Counted from the stretch's first letter, positions 51,128-61,278 are shown. The stretch: DNA of 64,000 bases from Mesostigma viride (GCA_009746045.1 RPFO01000692.1:723140-787139); one strand, 5' to 3'. A program made the numbers and translations. Notes: a model not told the origin generated them from the letters alone.

Positions 51128-52422
51128 CCCAAAGTTTGAGCTCATTCTGACAAGCGTAGCTCAAGTTATTGATTTTCCTGTGATGCCACCTGGGTAGACG
51201 CTAAAAGAGAATTGAGCTAGTGCTGAGCCAAAATGACATCTGTTTTGCTACCCTAGACACCCAAAAACATGCCCACTTTGATCACGGAGTGTGAGGAGGA
51301 TGTCCGGAGCGTCATACGCCCCACCCCTCCATCGTCACAGCCAGCCTTGTGAGTCTACCCTTAACAACAAGGCTGGTAGGACGACACGCCTGAGCAGCAT
51401 ATGTCATGCCTATCTCAGGCTAATAATGTGTGATTTTGTGCCAACAACCAAGTTGTTCCACCCAACACCACATTAAAAACCCTCTTCCAAAATGCCCAAC
51501 AAGCCGGACATGTGGAGGACCACACACGCAGTATATAAAGAGAAAATAAGCTGACTTTTTATCCAGCCAACCTGTGGCTAGCTGCTCTGGTTAGCATGAC
51601 AAAGGCTATCATTTACTCAGTGGGAAAGGTGAAGAGACCATTGGAACAACCTACCTGACGCATGTGCCACCAAAGCATTGTGTCCCGCAAAATGCACACT
51701 GCCTCCTTTCTAACAAGCACGAGCCACTTTCTTTAGAAGACAGGTGCCAGCTCGTCAGTGTCTGGGGAAAATGATGCCGCTGCTTAGGAAGACCGCGTGA
51801 ATTTCCTCGAACACAACTGTCTATAAAGCAAAAGAAATTTCAGAGAAGCATGGAAATAAAAGCATTACACCTTCCCGACAGGTTGTGGGCCACGCGCTGC
51901 ATGCAGCAAGCCAGCCACGTCACAGACGAACTTGCTAAAAAAATCCAGGAATCCAGCGATGCAGCGCCAGGACCCGCAACTTCATGGCTGCATCTCAGTG
52001 GCCGGAAAGAAGGCAAAAAGCTTACGCTCAACGAGCTAAGAAAGCAGGAAAGCGCTGTCTTAGGACGTTTAATACAAGAAGGTACCATAACGGGCATTTA
52101 TTCGTGCCCAGGCGCACAAGAAAGGCCACCCTTTCATGGAGAGGTCGGGCGCGCATCGCGCAGGCCTAATGTTATCTTACCGCAAAATGACGGGAAAGGT
52201 AAAGATAGCAGCGGGAATTTTTACGGCTTTAGAAACATCATTAAACTACCTTCCATTAGGACCATCAAAACTGGCAACAATCGACAATCACACCTGCAGG
52301 CATCCATTATACTTTATTCATCTCGACAGAAATTCAGGCCGGACCCCCCCTGCCGATGGTAAAGAAAAAGAGCCCACGACATTATAGATCACAACTATCC
52401 CACCAAAAATTAGAATCAGTAA
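51128..52422. other. Element Y own sequence, 5' region; doubtful ORF
   Basis: Y-specific sequence, including a minus-strand match to the X degenerate repeats at 51130-51200. A plus-strand frame 51850-52362 (MEIKALHLPDRLWATRCMQQ...) is 170 codons with a charged middle (SGRKEGKKLTLNELRKQESA) but has no recognisable domain and runs opposite to the presumed Y sense. It is not accepted as a gene. The rest of the stretch holds nothing clear. Confidence 0.35.
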
Positions 52423-52503
52423 CTAATTTTCTCCAAGAATCGAGCATTTTTTCTGCTTTCCGCGAGCCAGATTTGTCACGTTTCGTCTAAAAGCAGTCGC
52501 CAT
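52423..52503 (-). CDS. Short conserved 5' reading frame of element Y (MATAFRRN)
   Basis: 26 codons starting MATAFRRNVTNLARGKQKKC, 105 bp inside the Y terminus at 52608. The first eight codons encode exactly the peptide found in X at 4359, with only synonymous changes. It stops soon after, and the GTGACA following Asn-8 could be a splice donor. Function unknown. Confidence 0.45.
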   Translation of the reverse strand: MATAFRRNVTNLARGKQKKCSILGEN

Positions 52504-52608
52504 GGCCACTTCCGCAAGGGGTGCGCGCACCGTGCACCCACTTTTCACGGTACGGAGGGTACCGCGGAATTTTTTTGGCGCGGAAAATATTCGCCGCGCC
52601 GAGTCCCC
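52490..52608 (-). repeat. Element Y right terminus (5' subterminal block)
   Basis: On the minus strand: GGGGACTCGGCGCGG, then 'ccgcgccaaaaaaattccgc', then 'gtgcacggtgcgcgcacccc' and 'ttgcggaagtggc', as in X 4255-4358. TTAA at 52609-52612. Confidence 0.75.
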
Positions 52609-52612
52609 TTAA

Positions 52613-53316
52613 GGACAACGCCATCGCTATCGAGGTTCTGCAGAACACCGCAGGCCTCACCGCCCAGGCGGTGAAGGACATTGCCGCCAAGCCAGCCCCG
52701 GCTGGCCTGGCTGGCGATGCTCCTCCCATCACCACCTGGGCGGACATGCTTAAGCAACATACCACCTCCACCACCTCCGCCGTCGCAGCCCAGCTCCAAC
52801 GGCAGACGCTTAACCTCCGCGAGGAGGCCGAGCTCGCCAAGCGCAGCCTCAACGTCATCGTCAAGAACTTCACCATGGAGGAAGGTGAGACTTCCGAGAA
52901 GCTTTTGCGTGCGTTTGAGAGAGAAATCCTTGGTCGCATGCATGGGCCTTAACGGTGAGATCGAGCTGGCCGCCCACCGCCTTCCCCGCGCGCGGGGTAA
53001 GGCAGGGCCGCCCCCGCTCCTTCTCACATTTAAGACCCCGGCGGACAAGATTTCTTTTCTCAGACGCCGCAAGCGGCTCGAGAAGACTCTCTTCACCCTT
53101 GATGACGACTTGACCCTGGCGCAGCAACAACGGCGACGGGAGCTATGGCCGACCTACCTCCAGCTCCAGCAGACCAAGGCGGGGCAGCCGGTGTACTGGA
53201 AGGGGGCGGCCATCTACGTCGGCCACAAGCCCTGGCAGGCGACCCCCCCCCCCCGCGGCCCCAGCGACTTCAGACGCCCCAGCTTAGGGGAATACAGCAG
53301 TAGTAGTGCAGAATAG
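52613..53316 (+). pseudogene. Element X gene, C-terminal piece: L1-ORF1p-like nucleic-acid-binding domain
   Basis: Continues in frame from 40105 (DNAIAIEVLQNTAGLTAQAV), then a helical segment (AQLQRQTLNLREEAELAKRS, GETSEKLLRAFEREILGRMH). A one-base frameshift near 52930-52950 follows, then NGEIELAAHRLPRARGK ... LLLTFKTPADKISFLRRRKR ... LTLAQQQRRRELWPTYLQLQ ... IYVG. The order (coiled coil, then 'E-HR' motif, a 'F....DK..FLR' strand, a 'RRREL-P' helix, a final strand) matches Transposase_22/L1 ORF1p, an RNA-binding chaperone. No reverse transcriptase follows. Stop at 53316 after SLGEYSSSSAE. Confidence 0.65.
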
Positions 53317-54229
53317 ATAGACCGTGGCCATGTACATGTACGCCTCCTAGAGGGACTATCCCAGCTAAGCCCCGCGCTTTATTTAATCATGTACATGTGT
53401 GCCTATGATGTGCCACACTCCAGACGATGCCTAGCCTTATTTAGTAATGTTGTGCCCATGCAGGGAGTAACTCTCTGCTGAGATGCCATGCCCTAGCTTT
53501 TTGTATAGCCATGCTGATCTTTCCCCCCATGACAGGCTCCCCCTTAATCGCTGGGCATAGCTTGAAGATCATGGGGATGCAAGTGCCCTGGTGCACCTAG
53601 AGCAAGGGTCCTTTACATTCCCACCCTTGCAGGAAGTAGCCTAGAATGTATGATAGGCCATATGCCCCTTCTCTGGGCTATGTGCTACATATACTCCCAA
53701 CGGAGTTATGTTCCTAATTAATTAATTGATTAATGATCGATATGGTGTGTTTATGATTTGATTTTTTTTTTGGATTAAAAGAGTACCTGTTTTGCAGGAA
53801 ATCCATCAACGTGAGTAAACATTCTTATTTCTTGGTCCCAATTAGATAGAATTTCTCAAAAGTGGGGGAACTATGCGGGAATATATGATTTGGTCCCAAT
53901 ATCAAGGAGACAACCAGCGCAGGCCAGAAATCGGGAGAACTGAATCCGGACCATGGTAGCTCGAGCCTGCCGTTATCTTGTCCGCGTGTTCGAGTCGTTT
54001 AGGTCTGGTCCCAATATGTTTGCCCATTGTCCTAGGGAAAATGTGACTAAAATAGCGTCTTTTTCTATTTTTAGCGCGTTACCAGTGTATGGTGGGGGCT
54101 AGTACCCCCCCCAAGTGGCTGGAATTTTTTTTTTTAAATCATATTTATGGTCCCCAATCATCATTGGATTTTTTGCACATGCATAGGTATGGTTTCCAGA
54201 AAAGTGCCCTTTAGGCATGTCCCCTCCCC
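53317..54229 (+). other. Element X 3' noncoding region and right terminus
   Basis: No gene. The part from about 53850 resembles, on the minus strand, the left end of Y (40106-40370). Shared blocks include 'aaaagtgggggaact', 'aatagcgtctttttctattt', 'tagtacccccc' and 'catatttatggt'. It ends with the inverted terminus of X (54214-54229) and TTAA. Confidence 0.65.
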
Positions 54230-54480
54230 TTAATTAATAAATTTCTTTTGTTTGTTTGGTAGATATCGTACATGCCGTCCCCAATTCGGCCGGCAATCCG
54301 GCACGGCGGCCCCCCTTCGGCGGCCATAGGCTAGAGTCAGTGGAGGTCAGTGATACCCAAAGCCCACAGGAGTTAATTAATTTAATTTTGTTTGTTTGTT
54401 TGTTTAGTCCAGTCCTCAGCCCCCGGAATTAATTAATTAATTTTCTTTTGTTTGTTTCCTGGTTTTCAGCCAGAACATTT
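54230..54480 (+). repeat. TTAATTAA plus GTTT-repeat units, right flank of X
   Basis: Three units of TTAATTAAT...TTTTGTTTGTTT ending in an AG (54230-54272, 54370-54415, 54424-54470), like the one left of X (4190-4225). Each resembles a polypyrimidine/AG acceptor, but no exons were recognised. Confidence 0.55.
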
Positions 54481-54494
54481 TACAGAAGCTAATT

Positions 54495-54902
54495 ATTTAT
54501 CAGGCGGAGCCAATTTTCGGAAGAACCGTTAGGTTCGCCAGAATTGGCGAAGCTTATAAGGCCGTACACGTGAGAAAACATAGGAACAGGGGATGAAAAT
54601 CCGTCGATCCATCCATCCATCCATCCATCCATACATACATCCATACATCCATATATATATCAAGTAACGTGCGTGTTTGCAACTTGCCCGTTGAAACTCT
54701 ACGGCGGAGCCAATTTTCGGAAGAGCCTCACCCTTATGCTTGCAAATTCGGGACAAATTCGGTGGATGGATGGATGGATTGACGGATTTTCATCCCCTAG
54801 GTATTCGGCTATTCCTATGTTTTCTCACATGTACGGCCTTATAAGCTTCGCCAATTCTGGCGAGCCTAACGGTTCTTCCGAAAATTGGCTCCGTCTGATA
54901 AA
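54495..54902. mobile_element. Inverted-repeat (MITE-like) element
   Basis: The left arm (54495-54600, TTTATCAGGCGGAGCCAATT...) and right arm (54780-54902, ending ...GGCTCCGTCTGATAAA) are inverted copies of about 105 bp with small differences and one or two indels. The loop contains ATCC/ATAC and GGAT microsatellite tracts (54606-54660, 54762-54780) and a third copy of the 'cggcggagccaattttcgg' block at 54702. A long hairpin is possible. No coding. Confidence 0.8.
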
Positions 54903-55879
54903 ATAAAGAGAAAATTGCAGATTAGTACAAGTTTTGCGGGCTTGGCACGCGACATTAGAGCTTGTACTTTTTGTGGCCGGTCCCCGGCCAGGGAGCCCCG
55001 GCTAGGGAGATGCGTGACACCACGTACCGCCGCCGAGGGCCAGGTGGCGCTAGCCCCGCCAAGGAGCGCGCGCTAGCTTTAGGGTTTCGACCACAAGATT
55101 CATGGAGGTTGGCAAAAGTGTAGAAGAAAAAAAAAAACGAGAAAAATGCGGGAAACAGCATTCGAATCCGGAACCTCGTAGCTAAATTAACGATGGAGAG
55201 TGCCTTGGCGCCTGAAGTCTACGTAACCTAATTGTGGCAAAGTTGCACAATATGTATCTTGCTACAAAGGGACAACTTGCGCAACCGCGCAGTGGACGGA
55301 GCTCGCGAACTACAGTGTACGTCTTGCGGAGTTCAACTAGCTCCAGATTGACTGCTACCCCAGGGAGCGCGATGCGCGGGGGGATGAGTGACCTCGCCAA
55401 GCCCGCAGACAGCAGGGGAAAATCGCTTACATGCGGTGGATCGAGCACAGGAAAATCCACGTGTGAGCTTCCTGCCCGTTTGTAACGGGATATCGCCAAC
55501 AGAAAGTTTGGTCCAACAGCCCAAAAGTTTGCGACGGTTATATCTGGAGCTCGCGAACACAGGAAATCGCAGAGTTTGGCTCAGGACTGCTGCAATCTGG
55601 GCATACGGACCTCTGCCAAATGGCTCATCTGGATGTAACGCACAAAAACCGTGATAATATGGACGCCGTGGTTTGACCTTTTCGTGATTGGTCGCAACGA
55701 AATTTCGCGCAGCTCATTCGTCAAGCGGACTGTAACTCGCGCCGCTGAGTGGCTGGAGCCGAAAGCCGTTCGAAAGAGTGTTAGCTAAAATTGTGCCACG
55801 GCTGCGTTTTACAAATTTTAGTATATATGTTGAAAGTTGGGGCCCGTTAATTACAGATTAGTTTCACTAATTGCAGACA
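54903..55879. other. No gene supported
   Basis: Mixed composition. Frames up to about 100 codons on both strands (for example 55182-55499 minus, 55388-55654 plus) show no family resemblance. A 'gcattcgaatccggaacc' string near 55160 recalls a tRNA T-arm, but no cloverleaf fits. Confidence 0.4.
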
Positions 55880-56545
55880 CCCTACCAGCCATTAAGAATG
55901 TACTCCAACACGCAAAATGTACTTCGTACCGAAGTTTGTCTTTTTATGCTGAAAATTGTCATGCATGATGTTTGCAACCAAAATAGACCTCGTACAAAGT
56001 TTGGTATCGATCGGACGTCATCTTGGTGACATTTGCTAGCAATAAAGGTACATTTTTGTCATTTTAAATTAAATTAAATAGTAATAAATAGGAAACAGTA
56101 CTAAATCACGTCAAACCATCATGGATATTTGCAAGCAACCTAATTACCACTAGAATAGACCATGCACAAAGTTTGGGGTCAATCTGAACTCAAAGTAGTG
56201 ACGTTTGCTAGCATAACTACTGCATTTTTTGCCATTTTCAAGCATTTTGCTCAGTGTAAGCTACTAAACAATATCAAACTATGTCAGAAAGCTATGAAAT
56301 GTTGGAAGCAACCTAAACACCACTAGATTAGACCATGGGCCAAGTTTGGGCCCAGTTTGATCTCAAAATAGTGACGTTTGCTAGCATAAATGGTGCAATT
56401 TTTGCCTTTTTCAAGCATTTTGGTAAGTATAGTTGCCTCAAACTATGTCAGAAAACTGTGAATTGTTGTAAATAACCTGTTTGCCACTACATTAGACCAT
56501 CCTCAACTTGTAAGGTCAGGCATAGGTAAAGGTAGTGACATTTGC
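55880..56545. repeat. Degenerate tandem repeat with GTGACGTTTGCTAGCATAA core, about four units
   Basis: Units of about 150-190 bp share 'tagaccat....aagtttgg', 'gtgac(g/a)tttgctagca(t)aa', 'tttttgcc.ttttcaagcatttt' and 'aaactatgtcagaaa'. The last unit is interrupted at 56559 by a LINE stub. It is related in its core motif to 35040-35760. Confidence 0.75.
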
Positions 56546-56558
56546 TAGCACTATATAT

Positions 56559-56668
56559 TAAAAATATAATTACTTACAGCAGAGTGAAATCACTCAAACC
56601 AAAGCAAACGCCCAGCTATAAACCTATATACAGAGCCATGTCAAAGCTCTATACTACGATAAGACCAA
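56559..56668 (-). mobile_element. LINE 3'-end stub, 110 bp, with 13-bp target duplication
   Basis: LINE 3' UTR end only, minus orientation, flanked by TAGCACTATATAT at 56546-56558 and 56669-56681. It lacks the GAAGTA duplication, as copy A does. Confidence 0.92.
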
Positions 56669-56681
56669 TAGCACTATATAT

Positions 56682-57104
56682 GAGCATATTATGCCTCTTT
56701 TCGCATATACACATTAGAAATAACAAGACAATATTAAATCATGGCCTTAATACAAGGTGTGCAAATGCAAATCACACCAGATCGGATGACCAATGATGGG
56801 TGGCTGCATGCCAACACATCTACCAGGCTGCAGGGTGAGAGGCCACATCGCTACAAGACAGGAATCCTCGCAATTGCACACCGCTAGTACACTGCATACC
56901 CCAAGAGGATTTGGCTACAAGCCATAAAAGTTTGGCCATGCTAACACATTCTTCATCCAAGCAAAATGCAGCCTCTCCAAACTCAACTCATTGATTTAAA
57001 TGCAACTAGGCCAGGCGTGCATGCTCTACTTGCCGATAACCATGAGTAAACTTGTGTACCACTTCATTCCATGCGCCGGTAGATGGCACCGTCTCATCTA
57101 CCAG
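56682..57104. other. No gene seen
   Basis: AT-rich, short frames only, no repeat recognised apart from the adjacent LINE stub. Confidence 0.4.
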
Positions 57105-57312
57105 TCATCCCCGGCTCCCATTCCGCATCCTCCTCTCCCTCTCCCTCTCCCTCTTCCTCCTCCCCCTCCCCTCCCATTCTCCCTCCCCCTCTCCCTCCCC
57201 CTCTCCCTCCTCCTCCCCCTCCTCCTCCCCCTCCTCCTCCCCCTCCTCCTCCCCCTCTTTCTCCCCCTCTTTCTCCCCCTCTTCCTCTCCCTCTTCCTCC
57301 TCCTCCCCGCCT
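57105..57312 (+). repeat. Polypyrimidine CCTCCT/CCCTCT tract
   Basis: About 200 bp of almost pure C/T on the plus strand (purine mirror on the minus strand). Open frames across it are artefacts. The purine/pyrimidine asymmetry could allow triplex formation. Confidence 0.93.
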
Positions 57313-57435
57313 TCACGTACTGTCACTGTGCACAGCAGAGACGGCATCGTCCATGTGGGTGCCATCACCTGCGTTCACGGTGCCAGCCTCCTGTGGAAAG
57401 AAGCGAGCGCGGCCAAATGCCTCGACTGGGTGTGG

Positions 57436-59167
57436 TCAGCCGCACACGAACTGCGTCACCTCCGCCAGGGCATGATAGTCCTCATACTGCCCATCAGCCC
57501 ACATCGCCTTGATGAGCAGGTGACCTCCCCTTTCCTGAACCTTAGTGACCCAGCCATGAATGCACTCCCTCTTCCTCGCTGTCCCAGGAAACAGGGCACA
57601 CAGGCGCATCCCGATACGCGCACGTGCTCCATGCTCGGCAAAGTAGGCATTGCAGTCATCCTTGGCTGCTGCCCTGGCGGCGGTGGCAGTCTTGTAATGC
57701 TCAAAGTCAATCTGCGGGTGCTCTTTCAACGCCGCCACCGTGGCAGCTGACAGTTTGCCGGTACTGATCAGCTCAGGCTGGTGCACCTCTGCCGTACCGC
57801 CCACTGTCCAGTGCTGCAGGCGTACGTCAGAAATGGGGACCGTCATCCCTGCGCTGCCGCCACCTAATGTCACTCTAGAAAACTGGCCCGTCCACGACGG
57901 TGCGTAGTAAGGAGAGGCGACAATGCTGTCACGCTCCGTGCGATTGCCTTCCAGATCAAGGACCTTCACCAGCATGTGTGGTGCCCACGGCATTCCCTGC
58001 CCGCAGGTGACGGCTGGCCGCTTAACAACGAGTAGGTCGCCGCGTCGTATGAGGCTTCCATTCACCTTGAAGGTGTGCCTGCCGGAAATCAGTGTGCGCA
58101 AAGCGGGCGTTGCCGTTGATGTGCTCCCTCGCGCAGCGGGCGCACATGCGCGGTTGATCTGCGCTTGAATCTCGCGGGCAGGGCAAGCGACGTGTGAGAT
58201 GACTTGTTTTATGGGCAGCCTCAGTGCTCGTGTTGCCCGCGCAACCGACTGGTCGCCTGCAGATCGCAGCGGTAAGGGTACCGCCTTGTTTGCTTGCAGT
58301 TCACGCTTCTCTTTGAGCTTTTGCTCCATGACGTCGAACAGATTCTCGTTGTTGGCACGCACATCCTCCACGGACTTTGGCACCTGCTCAATCCATCCGT
58401 CCAGCAACTGCTGCTTGACTCAGCGGCGACGATGTCGGGAAAAAGGCTGTGAAGGCTAGCGCAGGTACATCTCCTGGCACCGCCCTCGTCCCATTCAAAA
58501 AGCGGCACTAGACCAGGACTTCCTTTGGGGGCCTTGCCACGCTCTATGAGGAGGCACCCATAGACAGGATCTCCCTGCGGGGTGTACCCAATGGGCGTGA
58601 CCCCATCACAAGCCTCGCCATTAGGCCCTGTGGGCTGCCACTTGTTCACCGGTGCATTTACCAACGTCTCCGATGCGGCTAGGCGCCAGCGGACATACAC
58701 GGTCATATCCGGCCCCCAAAACACTTCGAGATCGAACACCTTCGAAGAGCGGTGCCTCTCCCTCTCGGCTTCGGTTGCTGGCTCATCATCCAAGTCGGCG
58801 GTGGCGCCCGCGCCCGCACCCGCGCCGGCGCCTGCGCCCCCACCCCGCCCGCGCGGGCGCGCGTGCCTTGGGTGGCGCCCGCGCCCACACCCGCGCCGGC
58901 GCCTGCGCCCCCGCCCCCGCCCCCGCCCCGGCCCGCGCCCGCGCCCGCGCCTTGGGTGGCGCCCGCGCCCGCACCCGCGCCTTCTCCCCCGCCCCCGCCC
59001 ACGCCCGCGCCCACGCCCGCGCCATGGGTGTGGCCCGCGGCTGGCTTCTTCGGAAATGCGTCCATCGATTTCACCCGCCGGCCAAAGTCGCGGTGGATGC
59101 ACCCTTTCAGCCACGTTGTGACATCAAGCGCGGCGTCCCCAATAGTGACAATAGAACAGTCATGCAA
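57436..59167 (-). pseudogene. Unrecognised gene with Tudor/Agenet-like C-terminus, cut by the G3 LTR
   Basis: Coding on the minus strand from the LTR edge (MHDCSIVTIGDAALDVTTWL near 59167), through a GC-rich low-complexity Arg/Gly or Gly/Ala region (58795-59030) of uncertain frame. Then come KVFDLEVFWGPDMTVYVRWR and a Cys pair. After a one-base frameshift near 58415 it reads LLDGWIEQVPKSVEDVRANN, a Lys/Glu-rich helix, and a last domain RIGMRLCALFPGTARKREC ... HGWVTKV ... MWADGQYEDYHALAEVTQF, ending at 57436. The last domain has the small-barrel look of Tudor/Agenet proteins, a weak inference. The N-terminus is missing beyond 59167. Could be host or transposon-derived. Confidence 0.45.
58795..59030. 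repeat. GC-rich GCCCGCGCC-type minisatellite
   Basis: Repeated 'gcccgcgcccgcacccgcgcc', 'ttgggtggcgcccgcgcc' and 'cccccgcccccgcccc' blocks. It lies inside the unrecognised minus-strand gene and makes its reading frame uncertain. Confidence 0.9.
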
Positions 59168-59835
59168 TGTTACGTCCCGGCCCTTTTGGACGGACGTAAC
59201 AATGGAATAAATTATGTAGTTTGACTTGTTGTCATGGTCCGTAGGACTTTGGGACTCATTTCGGGACTTAATTTGGGAATTGTCCCTTGGTCAGGACTTT
59301 TGTATGGAACTATGACAGTTTGGGTGATTCGGACCAGTTATTTTGGGCCTAGGTTGTTGTATGCGTGTATCTTCTAGGGGCCGGTGCAGTCGCGCCGCGC
59401 TGCGTACTTTATAGCTAGTTGAGATATTGTACTCATGCGTGGATTCTGTAGGCGAGGGTCGATGTCGACCCGAGGATCTTGTGTGGACTGCATGCTTTGG
59501 AAGGTCGGCGCCATGTCGGCGCCCCTTGCCAGCGTAGTGGCAGACCTAGGTGAAATTGGTCCGAGGACGAGAGTCTCGTCCTCTTGGTTTGATGAATGAT
59601 AAGTGCGAATACGCCTACACATTAAACCTGGGGCAACTATCCATTTGTAATTGGTATTGCTAGCCATTATAAGTGTGTATTAATTAGCTTGGCATCAAGT
59701 CGCGGTGCCAGATATCTCACGACCCCAGTCGTGAAGCGCAATCTGCATTAGGCCACCTTGAATCTTCCTAATTCCGGCATGGTAGATCTTTCGCTACGTG
59801 GCTCAGGCTAGGTGTGTCTGGGCTGGGACGTAACA
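59168..59835 (+). repeat. G3 5' LTR
   Basis: 668 bp, beginning TGTTACGTCCC and ending GGGACGTAACA, an 11-bp perfect inverted end with TG...CA. The five bases before it (TGCAA, 59163-59167) would be the target duplication. The 3' partner is outside the window. Identification rests on the ends plus the primer-binding site right after it. Confidence 0.82.
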
Positions 59836-59836
59836 C

Positions 59837-59850
59837 TGGTTATCGGAGGA
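59837..59850 (+). promoter_or_regulatory. G3 primer-binding site
   Basis: TGGTTATCGGAGG, one base after the LTR. It resembles the complement of the initiator-Met tRNA 3' end (TGGTA.CAGAG-type), the usual primer for Ty3/gypsy minus-strand synthesis. Confidence 0.7.
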
Positions 59851-60930
59851 AATGTGCTGGAGAGGTCAGCTAACTCTCGCGGAGAGGGTTAGGGAAGCCA
59901 CTTAGGAAACCAGGGCGGTGCTTGGCGTAGATAGAGGTTCCGGAATTCAACGATTGCTGACAGGTCGGCGGCCAGCCCGTAAAGGGATTCAACGACGACC
60001 TAGGCAGCAAGCGGCCAGTCCGGGATACTAGGCGGGGCTAGCAATAGTCCTGTGGTGAGGTGCTGTCAACGAAAGCGTTCAGCTCTCCTGTTTTCAACGA
60101 CACCAAGTGGCGGCCAGGGCTTGCCTTCAACGACACCGGGTGGCGGCCAGCTCAGGAGGGATGAACGTCATCGAAGATGGTACGTCCCCTAGTTTAGATT
60201 TATCCTTCTAGGCGCTTGCTTTCTCTCCGGGACCGCACGCGTAGGGGGTTCTTGTTATACGTTGTGCTTCTATGGGTTCGTTGTGAATGTCGTTGGTGCC
60301 AATGGAAGTCGCGGATGACGACCATTCGTTGTTTGACCTGTCGTGGGGGTGGATACCGTCTGGCTGTTGCCGACTGTGTTGACGGTGTCTACCTCCGTGT
60401 GCTTATTGTATGGCCCTTTGCCGCGGAAGGCTGGGGCGTGTGCTGTGTTAGATTCCGTCTTCTTCCTCGTTGCGTTATGTGGTAACTGCACTGCACTTAG
60501 AGGTATTCCTGGGATTCCCCTTTTCCTGATGCAAGCTTCTGCTAGCCTATATGCATTACGTCCCTACAGGGCATGGGAGGAATACATGGGAGGATAAGGG
60601 CTCTATTGCCAGGTGGAAGGGGTTTGATAACATTACAGATGCAGATAGGTTTGTTAGGGAACACATGCCATTGCCTGAGGGGATGCACACCACTCGTGAA
60701 TGCTCCAAGCCACCCACGATCAGCAGTCGATCAGGGGGAGGGGACAGCAGTTACAGTTACCTTCTCTCAGTTGACCATTGGTCCTAGCAGACAGTAGAGG
60801 AGATTATTACTAGGGAATAGTACTAGGTCCTACATATATAAGATCTATAGCACGTGGTTGCCCTCTCTCCCTCTCTCTCTTTCTTTCTGGGGAGGTGTTG
60901 CCTGCAGTGTAAGGTATCGGTACGAGCACC
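59851..60930 (+). other. G3 leader
   Basis: Noncoding leader of about 1.1 kb. Between 59960 and 60160 it repeats 'ggcggccag' motifs with 'ttcaacgacaccgggtggcggccag'-like units, possible packaging structures. The TC-rich string at 60862-60890 lies near the gag start. Confidence 0.55.
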
Positions 60931-61195
60931 ATGCCACGGAAACGGAGAGAACCTGTCAACAGAGAGATAGAACAGGCAGACAACCACGAGCAAGGTATAG
61001 AGGTGGTAGAGGTACCACCGCACGTCCAAGTAGGGACAGGTACAGGTGAGGTCATGGAGAGACCTGCGGAAGGCTCCCCACGATCCAGAAGAGACCAGGG
61101 CCGCAGAGATTCATCAGATGATGACAGTCCAGACTCCACTGAGGTTGGAACAAGGGGGGGACGGGCGCAGCCAGGAGATGCTCCAGCAGGGTTTC

Positions 61196-61236
<41 letters not shown>

Positions 61237-61278
61237 GCAGCGACAGCAGCAACAGCAGCAGCAACAGCAGCGACAGCA

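Larger units (their letters stand above)
40106..52608 (-). mobile_element. Element Y: relative of X, inverted, inserted in the X gene at TTAA
   Basis: Left end: TTAA (40102-40105) then GGGGACTCGCACG. Right end, read inward on the minus strand from 52608: GGGGACTCGGCGCGG, flanked by TTAA (52609-52612). Excising Y with one TTAA restores the reading frame of the X gene. Its left 270 bp resembles the right end of X (53850-54229) inverted, and its right 120 bp resembles the left end of X, so Y is the same family in opposite orientation. Its own sequence is only about 1.9 kb without a recognisable long gene, so it is probably non-autonomous. It hosts P copy III and the T/DIRS nest. Confidence 0.78.
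4255..54229 (+). mobile_element. Element X: TTAA-target DNA transposon-like element, outermost of the nest
   Basis: Left end: TTAA (4251-4254) then GGGGACGGGACATGCC. Right end, read inward on the minus strand from 54229: GGGGAGGGGACATGCC, flanked by TTAA (54230-54233). The termini match at 15 of 16 bases. Removing the retroelement block (6857-39720) and element Y (40106-52612) leaves about 4.6 kb. Own content: a short conserved 5' reading frame (4359), promoter-like monomers (6209-6503), one long gene (6504 to 53316, split in three) and a 0.9-kb noncoding 3' end. TTAA targets are known for piggyBac and Kolobok superfamilies, but no DDE transposase was recognised, so superfamily and autonomy are open. 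Confidence 0.65.

Noticed and set aside
51850-52362. 170-codon plus-strand frame in element Y
   Set aside because: No recognisable domain, opposite to the presumed Y sense, not found in X; kept only as a remark.
55140-55215. Possible tRNA on the minus strand near 'ggttccggattcgaat'
   Set aside because: T-arm-like string only; acceptor and anticodon arms do not pair.
58582-59224. Plus-strand Pro/Arg/Ala-rich frames of 150-190 codons
   Set aside because: Shadows of the GC minisatellite; the minus strand continues into non-repetitive coding sequence.
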